This document shows positions 24,539 to 33,217 of a stretch of 51,706 nucleotides of DNA, one piece after another. The DNA is from DATKKK01 sp964354625 (lineage in GTDB: Archaea > Thermoproteota > Bathyarchaeia > Bathyarchaeales > Bathycorpusculaceae). The DNA is taken from the NCBI GenBank assembly GCA_964354625.1, contig CAYHAK010000007.1, positions 1 through 51,706 of the forward strand. Reading direction: 5' to 3'. The translations under genes were made by a program, and so were the position numbers. Under the pieces are notes generated by a model. It saw only the letters and a list, made by a program, of their open reading frames with translations. It did no database searches and was not told the origin of the DNA. The first letter of the stretch is position 1. The number at the start of each line of letters is the position of its first letter.

Positions 24539-25878
24539 GTTTGAGGGATTTTCTCAGAAGATTGGAGAAGGAAAAGGAAGTCCTGCATGTGAAGGAAGAA
24601 GTGTCACCCAATCTCGAGGCATCCTTCATTATGAAGAGCTTTGACCACGAAGGCCCTGTCTTATCGTTCGAAAACGTGAAAGGGTTTGACTTGAATATCG
24701 TGGCCAACGTTTGTGGAACGCGGAAGAGGCTATGCGAGGCGCTCAACGTTGACAATAAGGGCCTTCGCGGAAGGCTGACCGACGCGTGGCGTTCACCTAG
24801 GAAGACCAAAGTCGTGAGCGATGGCAAGGTTAGGGAAGTCGTTGAGAAAACTGACCTGTCGAAAATCCCATTCTTAACGCACTTTGAACGTGATGCTGGC
24901 CAATACGTCACTTCAGCCTGTATCCATGCGAAAAACGCAAATGATGAGATTGAAAACGTGTCCATTCACCGTCTTCAAATCCTAGACAAGAACCACTTGG
25001 CCATTCGTTTGGTCCCTAGGCATCTCTTCAGGCTGTGGAATATGGCAAAGCAGAAGCGAAGAGATTTGGACATATCGATCTCAATTGGTGTTCCTCCAGC
25101 AGTCATGTTGGCGGCTTCTTCACCTGTTCCTTTTGGGGTGAACGAGTTTGAGGTTGCGAACGCGTTGATGGGCGGTGGTCTGCGTTTGGTCGAGTGCGAG
25201 AACGTGGATGCCTATGCTTTGGCGGAGGCGGAGCTTGTCCTGGAGGGTCGAATTTCGGTTTCGAAGGAAGTTCCTGAGGGGCCTTTTGTGGATGTCACTG
25301 GCACCTACGACGTTCAGCGGAAACAGCCTGTTGTCGACGTTGTCGGCGTGATGCATCGTGAAGACTACATGTATGAAGCTCTGCTGCCTGGAGGCGCTGA
25401 GCACAAGCTGCTAATGGGTTTGCCATATGAAGTCTTGATTTGGGAGGCTGTTTCGAAAGTGGTGCCCAACGTCCATGCGGTCAATCTATCGGCTGGCGGT
25501 TGCGGATGGCTTCATGCAGTGATCTCTATTGAGAAGCAACTTGACGGTGACGGCAAGAATGCTCTTCTGGCGGCGTTCGCGGCGCATCCTAGCCTAAAGC
25601 ATACTGTGGTTGTGGATTCCGACATAGACGTTTGCGACTCCTCTGATGTGGAGTGGGCTATTGCCACGCGTTTTCAGGCAAGCGAAGACCTCGTGGTCAT
25701 AGGCAATGCGCGCGGATCAACTCTCGATTCCTCGGCCAACCAAGAAACAGGCCTGACAACGAAGGTCGGCGTTGATGCAACGAGGCCTTTCACGAAGCCT
25801 AACGAGAAGTTTGAACGCGCGAAAATACCAGCGGATAAGCGTACTGAGATGTTGGCTCGGAAGTTGCATGGCATGTGA
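24535..25878 (+). CDS. UbiD family decarboxylase, possibly anhydromevalonate phosphate decarboxylase
   Basis: A prenylated-FMN-dependent decarboxylase of the UbiD family, 447 residues. Recognisable parts are SIHRLQILDKNHLAIRLVPR, EGPFVDVTGTYDVQ, and the C-terminal DSDIDVCDSSDVEWAIATRF with NARGSTLDSSAN. In archaea the family includes the enzyme that makes isopentenyl phosphate from anhydromevalonate phosphate in the modified mevalonate pathway. That is a likely role for a chromosomal UbiD homolog here but is inference. It would need a UbiX partner, not present in this window. Confidence 0.85.
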   Translation: MSLRDFLRRLEKEKEVLHVKEEVSPNLEASFIMKSFDHEGPVLSFENVKGFDLNIVANVCGTRKRLCEALNVDNKGLRGRLTDAWRSPRKTKVVSDGKVREVVEKTDLSKIPFLTHFERDAGQYVTSACIHAKNANDEIENVSIHRLQILDKNHLAIRLVPRHLFRLWNMAKQKRRDLDISISIGVPPAVMLAASSPVPFGVNEFEVANALMGGGLRLVECENVDAYALAEAELVLEGRISVSKEVPEGPFVDVTGTYDVQRKQPVVDVVGVMHREDYMYEALLPGGAEHKLLMGLPYEVLIWEAVSKVVPNVHAVNLSAGGCGWLHAVISIEKQLDGDGKNALLAAFAAHPSLKHTVVVDSDIDVCDSSDVEWAIATRFQASEDLVVIGNARGSTLDSSANQETGLTTKVGVDATRPFTKPNEKFERAKIPADKRTEMLARKLHGM

Positions 25879-25898
25879 ACGGAATTTCCGCACGCTAG

Positions 25899-25907
25899 CT
25901 TATATAC
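25899..25907 (+). promoter_or_regulatory. TATA box of the CBS-domain gene
   Basis: CTTATATAC predicts transcription start near 25930, about 20 bases before the TTG start at 25949. Confidence 0.6.
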
Positions 25908-25948
25908 ACTTGACAGCGCAATCTAGCATTAACGAATAGCAGGGAGTT

Positions 25949-26440
25949 TTGTTGTCCCGTAAGAAAGAAGAGGAACAAGCCATGTCGTTGAAAGTTGAGG
26001 ACGTCATGATAAAGGAAGTAATAACGATAGACGAGAACTCCACGGTCAAAGAGGCAGCTGAGGTCATGAATAAGTTTGAAATCGGCTGTCTGATCACGGT
26101 CAAGAAAGGCAAAGCCATGGGTATAGTCACTGAACGCGACCTTCTGAAACGGGTTGTTGCAGAATCCAAAGACACAAAGAAAACCACAGTGGCCGACATT
26201 ATGACAAGCCCATTAGTAGTTGTCGAGCCTTCCATGGATTTGGAGGAAGCCGTCAAGCTAATGTTCCAAATGAAAATCAAGAAACTGCCTGTCGTTGAGG
26301 GGAAGAGACTCGTGGGCTTGGTGTCCTTAACTGACATTGCCCGCTTCCAGCCACAGATGATAAAGATATTGAAACAGCTTGCGGCAAGGCAGGCTCCACC
26401 GAAGAGCATAGGGAAAGTTATCGACTACTACGTCGTCTAG
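25949..26440 (+). CDS. CBS-domain pair protein
   Basis: A 163-residue protein made of two CBS motifs (VEDVMIKEVITIDENSTVKE and VADIMTSPLVVVEPSMDLEE, each followed by GIVTERDLL or GLVSLTDIA). Such stand-alone pairs bind adenosine nucleotides and regulate partner proteins. The start may be TTG 25949, with AGGGAG upstream, or ATG 25982. No partner is coupled to it, so the target is unknown. Confidence 0.88.
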   Translation: MLSRKKEEEQAMSLKVEDVMIKEVITIDENSTVKEAAEVMNKFEIGCLITVKKGKAMGIVTERDLLKRVVAESKDTKKTTVADIMTSPLVVVEPSMDLEEAVKLMFQMKIKKLPVVEGKRLVGLVSLTDIARFQPQMIKILKQLAARQAPPKSIGKVIDYYVV

Positions 26441-26473
26441 CGAATCACCACTTTTCTGCTTCGTTTTGAAGAA

Positions 26474-26482
26474 GCTTAAATG
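26474..26482 (+). promoter_or_regulatory. TATA box of the sua5 gene
   Basis: GCTTAAATG overlaps the ATG at 26480 and predicts transcription start near 26502, so the ATG at 26510 is the real start with a very short leader. Confidence 0.5.
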
Positions 26483-26509
26483 CCCAGTTTTCATTCTAGT
26501 CAGTGTCTG

Positions 26510-27577
26510 ATGAAGAGAACTCTGCTATTGAAAGTCGATTCTCAAACGCTGGACCTGAGGAAGGTTCGCGTGGCAGCAGATATCATCAAGAAAGGCGGCC
26601 TAGTGGCGTTCCCAACTGAAACCGTCTACGGCTTGGGCGCGGATGCGCTGAATCCAAGGGCCGTTATGAACCTTTTTGAGGCTAAGCAGCGGCCGTTTGA
26701 CAACCCGCCGATAATACACATATGCAACACAGGAGATGTCTCCAAACTGGTCAAAGAGGTTTCGGATACTGCGAAAAGACTGATGGAAACGTTTTGGCCA
26801 GGACCGTTGACGTTGATCTTCCATCGCTCGGAAGTTGTGCCTTCCGTTACGGTTGCAGGCTTGGATACGGTTGCGATCAGGATGCCTAAGCACAACGTTG
26901 CACTGGCACTGATCAAAGAGAGCGGTTGCCCTATTGCAGCGCCAAGCGCCAACCTCGCCGGAAGGCCCAGCCCAACATCAGCAGAGCATGTTATTGCTGA
27001 TTTGGATGGACGGGTTGACGCTGTCTTGGATGCTGGACCTACTAGTATTGGAGTAGAGTCTACGGTTCTGGATCTGACGGCTGATACGCCGCAGGTTCTC
27101 AGGCCTGGAGGTACGCCCTACGAGGCGTTGCAGGAAGTTCTAGGCAGAGTGGAGCTAAGCCCGTTTGCAGTTGCAGACAGGCCTTTGCCAGCTGAAAAAG
27201 TGCGTTCGCCGGGAATCAAGCACAAACATTATGCCCCCAAGGCAGACGTTGTAGTCGTTGAAGGAGCGCTTTCGGATGTAGTCCGCAGCGTAAAGAAGTT
27301 GGCGAGGTCATACGCTGAAAGGGGCTGCAGGGTCGGCATTCTGTGCACAGATGAAAGCATGGGCGGCTATAAAGCGGACGTTGTGAGGTCTCTTGGCAGT
27401 AGAGGCGATCTAGTGGGTGTTGCAAGGAGTCTATTCAGGCTCTTGAGGGAGTTTGATGCGGAGGGCGTGGACGTTATTGTGGCTGAGAGCGTGCCTGCTG
27501 AGGGATTGGGCTTAGCGGTCATGAACAGACTCCGGAAGGCTTCAGGATACCATATCATTAAGGCTGGTGACAGCTAG
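26510..27577 (+). CDS. sua5: Threonylcarbamoyl-AMP synthase (Sua5)
   Basis: Sua5 condenses Thr, bicarbonate and ATP into threonylcarbamoyl adenylate, the substrate KEOPS uses to make t6A37 in tRNA. From the ATG it has about 355 residues. The YrdC domain shows VAFPTETVYGLGADA, PTSIGVESTVLDL and PSANLAGRPSPTSAEHV. The linker with LRPGG and SPGIKHKHYAPKA joins it to the C-terminal Sua5 domain. The upstream ATG at 26480 overlaps the TATA box and is rejected. It complements the Cgi121 gene at 1.2 kb. Confidence 0.93.
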   Translation: MKRTLLLKVDSQTLDLRKVRVAADIIKKGGLVAFPTETVYGLGADALNPRAVMNLFEAKQRPFDNPPIIHICNTGDVSKLVKEVSDTAKRLMETFWPGPLTLIFHRSEVVPSVTVAGLDTVAIRMPKHNVALALIKESGCPIAAPSANLAGRPSPTSAEHVIADLDGRVDAVLDAGPTSIGVESTVLDLTADTPQVLRPGGTPYEALQEVLGRVELSPFAVADRPLPAEKVRSPGIKHKHYAPKADVVVVEGALSDVVRSVKKLARSYAERGCRVGILCTDESMGGYKADVVRSLGSRGDLVGVARSLFRLLREFDAEGVDVIVAESVPAEGLGLAVMNRLRKASGYHIIKAGDS

Positions 27578-27582
27578 AAACG

Positions 27583-27590
27583 TTTATAAG
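27583..27590 (+). promoter_or_regulatory. TATA box of thermosome gene 2
   Basis: TTTATAAG lies directly after the sua5 stop and predicts transcription start near 27612, about 40 bases before the ATG at 27653. Confidence 0.6.
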
Positions 27591-27652
27591 TAATCCTCTT
27601 TGGTAGAAATCTCAGAGTTCAATTTAGAAAGTATGGATGGAGATGGTTGTAC

Positions 27653-29311
27653 ATGTCTGAAATGTCTTCAGGAGGAGTTCCTGTTCTCGTACTGAGAGAG
27701 GGAACAGGCAGAACCACTGGAAAAGAAGCGATGAAAAACAACATCATGGCGGTGAAAATCATCGCAGACACTGTGAAGACAACATTAGGCCCGTTGGGCA
27801 TGGACAAGATGCTGGTGGGCAGCTTCGGCGACGTTTCGATCACCAACGATGGCGCGACGATCCTGAAGGAACTTGACGTGCAGCATCCTGCGGCTAAGAT
27901 GCTTGTCGAGGTGGCGAAGGCGCAGGACAACGAAGTCGGCGATGGTACGACGACTGCAGTGGTTTTGGCTGCCGAGCTGCTGGCCAAGGCTGAAATCCTC
28001 TTAGATCAGAACATCCATCCAACGGTCATTATCAGCGGCTACAGAAAGGCAGGCGAGAGAGCCCAAGAGGTTCTGAACCAGATAGCTGTTTCAGTAACGG
28101 TGGACGACGAGAAAAGGCTTGTCGATGTTGCTTTAACCTCGCTAGGAAGCAAGGGCATCACTGTTGCGAAGGATCATTTTGCGAAGCTGGCTGTCAAGGC
28201 CGTCAAACAGGTGGCTGAAGAAATAGACGGCAAGATTAAGGCAGACATTGACCTGATTAAGGTATTAAAGAAGCAAGGGAAAGGCTTGGACGAAACCGAG
28301 CTTGTTCGAGGCATGGTCATTGACAAAGAAGCAGCCCACCCACAAATGCCGAAGCTGGTTGAGAACGCCAAGATAGCATTGCTGAATGCGAAGCTTGAGA
28401 TCGAGAAGACCGAGTTTGACGCCAAGATCAACATTGAGAGCCCTGAGCAGATGAAGATGTTCTTGGATGAGGAAGAGCGCATAATGCGAGAGATGGTGGA
28501 CCAAATTGCTGAGAGCGGCGCTAATGTGGTTCTCAGCGAGAAAAGCATTGACGACTTGGTGTTGCATTTTCTGGCCAAGAGAGAGATTCTGGCTGTGAAG
28601 AGCGTTAGTAGCAGCGACATGGAGAAGCTGGCGAAGGCTACTGGCGGGCAGATAATGGCAAGCCCGAAGGACTTGTCGGCTGACGTGCTCGGCAGAGCCA
28701 AGATCGTTGAAGAGGTCAAAATAGGCGACGACAAGCTTCTCTACATCAGGGAATGCAAGAACCCGAAGGCAGTAACTATTGTCGTTCGAGGCGGCACAGA
28801 GCACGTTATTGACGAGGCTGAACGCTCGCTACACGACGCCTTATGCGTGGTCAGAAACGTAGTTGAGGACGGCAAGGTCGTGGCAGGCGGTGGCTCACCC
28901 GAGGCCGAAGTCGCAAAGAAACTACGCGGGTACGCAGTGAAGGTTGGAGGTCGCGAGCAACTGGCGATTGATGCTTTCGCGGAGGCGGTTGAGGTGATTC
29001 CGTTGACTCTGGCTGAGAACGCCGGTTTGGACCCAATTGACATCATGGTGGCCTTGCGCGCGAAACATGAAGGTGCTGACGGCGCATATTTCGGTGTGGA
29101 CGTAACGTCTGGAAAAGTCAAGGACATGCTTGAGCTGAAAGTTGTTGAGCCACTACGCGTCAAGCTACAGGCCATCAAGTCAGCCAGTGAGGCCGCGAAC
29201 ATGATTTTGAAAATCGACGACTTGATCGCTTCGAAGGGTGGCGGGAAGGAGCCTCCTATGCCGAAAGGCGGAATGCCTCCAGGAATGGGTGGCATGGGTG
29301 GCATGGGCTGA
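27653..29311 (+). CDS. Thermosome (group II chaperonin) subunit 2
   Basis: A second chaperonin subunit, 552 residues from the ATG at 27653. It has TLGPLGMDKMLVGSFG, GDGTTTAVVLAAELL and the C-terminal low-complexity tail PPGMGGMGGMG. It is clearly a paralog of subunit 1 at 13.3 kb, and the two probably form mixed rings. Its codon use contains more T-ending codons than subunit 1. An in-frame TTG at 27647 is less likely as a start. Confidence 0.96.
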   Translation: MSEMSSGGVPVLVLREGTGRTTGKEAMKNNIMAVKIIADTVKTTLGPLGMDKMLVGSFGDVSITNDGATILKELDVQHPAAKMLVEVAKAQDNEVGDGTTTAVVLAAELLAKAEILLDQNIHPTVIISGYRKAGERAQEVLNQIAVSVTVDDEKRLVDVALTSLGSKGITVAKDHFAKLAVKAVKQVAEEIDGKIKADIDLIKVLKKQGKGLDETELVRGMVIDKEAAHPQMPKLVENAKIALLNAKLEIEKTEFDAKINIESPEQMKMFLDEEERIMREMVDQIAESGANVVLSEKSIDDLVLHFLAKREILAVKSVSSSDMEKLAKATGGQIMASPKDLSADVLGRAKIVEEVKIGDDKLLYIRECKNPKAVTIVVRGGTEHVIDEAERSLHDALCVVRNVVEDGKVVAGGGSPEAEVAKKLRGYAVKVGGREQLAIDAFAEAVEVIPLTLAENAGLDPIDIMVALRAKHEGADGAYFGVDVTSGKVKDMLELKVVEPLRVKLQAIKSASEAANMILKIDDLIASKGGGKEPPMPKGGMPPGMGGMGGMG

Positions 29312-29329
29312 ATGCCGCCTTACTAGACT

Positions 29330-29352
29330 CTCCCCACGTTTCCCACTTTTTT
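29330..29352 (+). terminator. T-run after thermosome gene 2
   Basis: CTCTCCCCACG is followed by short T-runs, ending in six T (29347-29352). The C-rich element is almost the same as the one after thermosome gene 1. The rest of the 206-base spacer shows only a TATA-like GATAAATAT (29466-29474). Confidence 0.4.
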
Positions 29353-29517
29353 GTCCTGCTGTGGCCTTGCCGTTTCAGTCCAGTTGAGCCTTCGGGGCTT
29401 GGATCATTCATATCACTGAATCTTGGGCTAGGAATCTGCCGTGCCGCTTTTTTTCCTTAGCAACCGATAAATATGTCATGGCATTAGTTGCTTTATTGTT
29501 TAGTGGAGTGTTGTGTC

Positions 29518-29682
29518 TTGCCTCAACGTTTTACTTGTCAAGCTTGTGGTTGCCTGTTGTATGAGGGCGCCGAACTGAAACCTCCGGATGAGATTCTGCA
29601 TTTGCGCGACGGAAAGTGTCCAAAGTGTGGCAAGAAGCTTTCACTGGTGCCTCTTGACGTGGAAGTAAAACCCATACGATAA
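29518..29682 (+). CDS. Small zinc-ribbon protein
   Basis: A 54-residue protein with two CxxC pairs (CQACGC and CPKCGK) spaced as a single zinc ribbon, and a strand-rich end (LVPLDVEVKPIR). The TTG start at 29518 fits the TATA box at 29466. Longer frames from a TTG at 29488 would begin before the predicted transcript. It lies 16 bases before gcvT and may be cotranscribed. A nucleic-acid or protein-binding role is likely, but no specific function can be named. Confidence 0.7.
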   Translation: MPQRFTCQACGCLLYEGAELKPPDEILHLRDGKCPKCGKKLSLVPLDVEVKPIR

Positions 29683-29698
29683 GACACCAACTAGCTGC

Positions 29699-30847
29699 GT
29701 GAACTTGATGGAGAATACTCGCAAAACCCAACTCTACACTGTGCACAAGCAGACTGCGAAACTGATGGCCTTCGCAGGCTTCGAAATGTCTCTTTGGTAC
29801 AAAGGCATAATCCCCGAGCACATGGCCGTCCGGAACAGTGCGGGCATTTTCGACATATCCCATATGGGTCGAGTGATGATCACTGGAGCCGATGCTGAGC
29901 GCTTCCTGAACCTCGTAGTAACGAACGACGTTTCCAAATTGGTGCCCAATGCAGCACAGTATTCAGTAATGTGCCACGAGAACGGCGGCATAATAGACGA
30001 TTTCGTCATTTACAGACTAGAAACTGAGAAGTTCTTGGTGGTCTTCAACGCTGGCAACCGCGAGAAGGATTACAGCTGGGTTGTCAGGAACTCGAAAGAA
30101 TTCAACGTCAGAGCCGAGGATGTTTCAGATAGCGTGGCAATGCTCGCAGTCCAGGGCCCAAGCGCCGCTAAGATGCTCCAAGCAGTTTCCACTGAAGACT
30201 TGAGCAAGATTGAACGGTTCAAGTGTGGGTGTTCGCAGCTGGCTGGAGTGGAGGTTTTTCTCTCTCGGACAGGGTACACGGGCGAGGATGGGTTTGAGGT
30301 CTTCGTTTGGAACACTACTCTGGCCGAGCCTGACAATGCCGTGAAGCTGTGGAATGCTATACTCGAGGCCGGCAAGGATTCTGGGATTGAGCCCTGCGGT
30401 TTGGGAGCCAGAGACACATTGAGACTTGAGGCCGGTCTGTGTCTCTATGGAAATGACATAGACGAGGACACGACGCCCTTGGAGGCTGGACTAGGTTTTG
30501 TCGTGAAGCTTCAGAAAGACAGATTCATCGGCAAGGAAGCATTGCTGAAGCAGAAGACTGAGGGCGCAAGGCGCAAACGCATTGGCCTTCAAATGGTTGA
30601 TCAGGGAATACCGCGATCGGGCTTCGAGGTATGCGGTGAATCTGGCGAGAGAATAGGCCAGTTGACCAGCGGAACCTTTTCACCCCTACTGAAGCAGGGC
30701 ATCGGAATGGGCTATGTTCAGGTTCCCTACGCTCAGGAAGGAAGCGCGGTAAACGTTAGAATCCGGGACAAGCTGGACAAGGCGAAGATAGTGTCTTTCC
30801 CATTCTATGACGCTGACAAGTACGGCTCCAGACGGAAGATAGTTTGA
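29699..30847 (+). CDS. gcvT: Aminomethyltransferase (glycine cleavage T-protein)
   Basis: A GcvT family protein, 382 residues, that transfers a one-carbon unit from glycine to a folate or tetrahydromethanopterin carrier. Family marks are GIFDISHMGRV, GGIIDDFVIYRL, and RTGYTGEDGFEVFV, then LGARDTLRLEAGLCLYGND. Starts GTG 29699 and ATG 29708 are both possible. The GcvH and GcvP proteins are not next to it, so it may work with distant partners or in another folate-dependent demethylation. Confidence 0.9.
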   Translation: MNLMENTRKTQLYTVHKQTAKLMAFAGFEMSLWYKGIIPEHMAVRNSAGIFDISHMGRVMITGADAERFLNLVVTNDVSKLVPNAAQYSVMCHENGGIIDDFVIYRLETEKFLVVFNAGNREKDYSWVVRNSKEFNVRAEDVSDSVAMLAVQGPSAAKMLQAVSTEDLSKIERFKCGCSQLAGVEVFLSRTGYTGEDGFEVFVWNTTLAEPDNAVKLWNAILEAGKDSGIEPCGLGARDTLRLEAGLCLYGNDIDEDTTPLEAGLGFVVKLQKDRFIGKEALLKQKTEGARRKRIGLQMVDQGIPRSGFEVCGESGERIGQLTSGTFSPLLKQGIGMGYVQVPYAQEGSAVNVRIRDKLDKAKIVSFPFYDADKYGSRRKIV

Positions 30848-30918
30848 AGCATCTTCTCTTCTTCCAAGAACCTGCTTGGGATTGAGGTGTTTCATATAGA
30901 ACTCCGCTCAACCGCAAG

Positions 30919-30929
30919 GATAATAAAAC
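30919..30929 (+). promoter_or_regulatory. TATA box of the aglB gene
   Basis: GATAATAAAAC predicts transcription start near 30950. AAAGGAGA follows just before the ATG. Confidence 0.5.
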
Positions 30930-30975
30930 ACCTTGGTAATCTGTGTACTAATCTGCAAAGGAGATAGACTCGAAA

Positions 30976-33204
30976 ATGGATGTAAGAGGGCTCTTCACGA
31001 AGGAACACGTCATTGTCGGTCTCAAGGGCTTGGGAAAACTGCGGGTCAAAGCCAGCCACGACTCGCTGATAATCTTTTCGGCTCTGGCGCTGATTCTATT
31101 TGTTGCCTTCTCTATACGTTTGTTTCCATTACGCTGGGAGCTCCAAGGCAGCACAGTTCACATAACCGAGTTTGACGGCTACTTCCAGTACCGGTTCACG
31201 AAATACATGATTGACAACGGGTTCATGTCTTGGGTCCTGCCTACCGATTGGGTTGATACGCAAAGGTGGTTTCCAGGTGGTATAGATGTCGCCAAAGCAG
31301 GATATCCTGGATTGCCCATGATAGGCGCGTTTCTCTATCAGATGGTCTCATCGTTAGGGGTCAGAATAGACGCCATGAGTTTTTGCGCCCTTCTCGCGCC
31401 AATATTCGGCACACTCGCCTGTTTTGTGATTTACTTCTTGGGCAAAGACGTCGGTGGAAAACCCGCAGGGTTGTTCTCGGCGCTTTTCCTCGCGCTGAGT
31501 CCTTCCTTCATTCAGCGATCATCAGTCGGATGGTATGACGACGAAATAATAGGGATACCCTTAATCCTGTTGTTTATGCTGATGTTTTTGCGTTCAATTG
31601 ATGACGGCCGATCGACGAAATCCAGCGTGGCCTATGCCTTGGGCGCAGGGCTCATGTTGGGCAGCATCATCGCGGGGTGGGGCGCGGCATATTTCGCCGT
31701 AGGTGTCATGGCGCTTTATGTCTTCTTGCTGATCGTGCTAAGGAGATATACGCAACACCTGTTCTTGTCATACAGCCTGACCTTCGGATTGGGCCTGTTT
31801 ATAGCGATCAATGTTCCCAAGCTCTCTCCATCATACCTCACATCATTTGCTGTCCTGCCAGTCGCCGGCATTTTTCTCCTACTGTGCGTGTCGGAAATCC
31901 TCAAAGCAATCAAGATAGCAAGGGCAAAGATCCTCCTCACAGCAGCGTTCTTGGTTTTGATAGTCGGCGGTTTTGCTGTGCTCTGGCAGTTCGGTTACAT
32001 GCGAGGAATCGCCGGCAAGTTCATATCCGTAATCGATCCATTCGTGCGTTCAGGTTCTCCACTCATAGAATCTGTTGCGGAGCACAGGATTTCGGCTTGG
32101 GGTTCAATATACTACGAGTTCGGCATTGGCACATTGTTCTTCGTGGCGGGGCTGTATTTCGTGTTGAGGAGGCCCAACAATAGGAACCTATTCATTTTGA
32201 TCTTCGGCTTGACTTCCCTTTACTTTGCTTCTTCGATGGTTAGGTTGCTGGTGCTGATGGCCCCTGCCTTCGGGCTTCTGGGAGCAATAGGCATCGTCGG
32301 AGTGTTGAAACCCTTCAATGCGCTACTCAAAGAAGCACCGAAAATAACAATAAAGAAGAAGCTCAGCATGGAACATGTGGGAAGGGAATACAGCGGTGCC
32401 GCAGTGTTTTTGATATTCCTGATTTTGATGTCGAACTTTGCTTTTCCGATGCCTAAGGTCTACAAGCAAGCGTATTCTCCGACGACGATATCTGCAGGCA
32501 GCCTCCCAATCGTGCCTAACGCCCAAGTGAATGAATGGTTAGATATGTTACAGTGGACACAGAACAACCTCAAGGCAGGCACTGTGGTGAGCAGCTGGTG
32601 GGACTATGGGTACTGGTTGACGGTTTTGGGCAACGTGACGACGCTTGCGGACAACGCTACCATAAACACCACGCAGATAGAGAACATTGGATTCTCGTTC
32701 ATGGCCAACGAGACTCAATCAGTGAAGATGCTGAGACAATACAATACTGAGTACGTGCTTGTGTTTGCGACTTTTGACAACAGTGGAGACTGGCTTGACG
32801 GCGGAGGCGGAGACAATGGAAAATGGACGTGGATGGCGCAGATCTCAGGCAAGGCGCGTCAGAGATTCATAGACACCGGCTTGATCGGCGAAGCGGATGC
32901 TTGGACTAACCAGACCACGTTCGGGAATTACACTACGAACGCATGGAAGTGGAACACGGCTGGAATAAATACGGTGATCTACAAGCTGATGGGTTATGGC
33001 AAGAACCAATGGTGCGAAGCGAATCAAGTGACGGATCCTGATGCCAGCAACATTACTAAGCCGAGGTACTTTGATGAGGCATTCTTCTCAGGGCTAACTC
33101 TATCGGCGACCGCAGCGAGTAACAGGTACGGAGGCATAGTTCCGCTAGTATGCCTCTACAAGATCAACTATGCCTTGTATGATACTGACCATCCAAGCCA
33201 GTAA
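30976..33204 (+). CDS. aglB: Oligosaccharyltransferase AglB (STT3 family)
   Basis: The membrane enzyme that moves a lipid-linked glycan onto Asn in secreted proteins. It has 742 residues: about a dozen membrane helices, then an extracytoplasmic domain. The first acidic motif is EFDGYFQYR at about 65-73. The second is GWYDDE at 185-190, the SVAE loop lies near 367, and the acceptor-binding WWDYGYW is at 541-547. The C-terminal domain is compact. AAAGGAGA lies ten bases before the ATG. The next gene, a GPT-type transferase, follows immediately, so glycan assembly and transfer are linked. Confidence 0.95.
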   Translation: MDVRGLFTKEHVIVGLKGLGKLRVKASHDSLIIFSALALILFVAFSIRLFPLRWELQGSTVHITEFDGYFQYRFTKYMIDNGFMSWVLPTDWVDTQRWFPGGIDVAKAGYPGLPMIGAFLYQMVSSLGVRIDAMSFCALLAPIFGTLACFVIYFLGKDVGGKPAGLFSALFLALSPSFIQRSSVGWYDDEIIGIPLILLFMLMFLRSIDDGRSTKSSVAYALGAGLMLGSIIAGWGAAYFAVGVMALYVFLLIVLRRYTQHLFLSYSLTFGLGLFIAINVPKLSPSYLTSFAVLPVAGIFLLLCVSEILKAIKIARAKILLTAAFLVLIVGGFAVLWQFGYMRGIAGKFISVIDPFVRSGSPLIESVAEHRISAWGSIYYEFGIGTLFFVAGLYFVLRRPNNRNLFILIFGLTSLYFASSMVRLLVLMAPAFGLLGAIGIVGVLKPFNALLKEAPKITIKKKLSMEHVGREYSGAAVFLIFLILMSNFAFPMPKVYKQAYSPTTISAGSLPIVPNAQVNEWLDMLQWTQNNLKAGTVVSSWWDYGYWLTVLGNVTTLADNATINTTQIENIGFSFMANETQSVKMLRQYNTEYVLVFATFDNSGDWLDGGGGDNGKWTWMAQISGKARQRFIDTGLIGEADAWTNQTTFGNYTTNAWKWNTAGINTVIYKLMGYGKNQWCEANQVTDPDASNITKPRYFDEAFFSGLTLSATAASNRYGGIVPLVCLYKINYALYDTDHPSQ

Positions 33205-33217
33205 GGAAAGGGACAAC

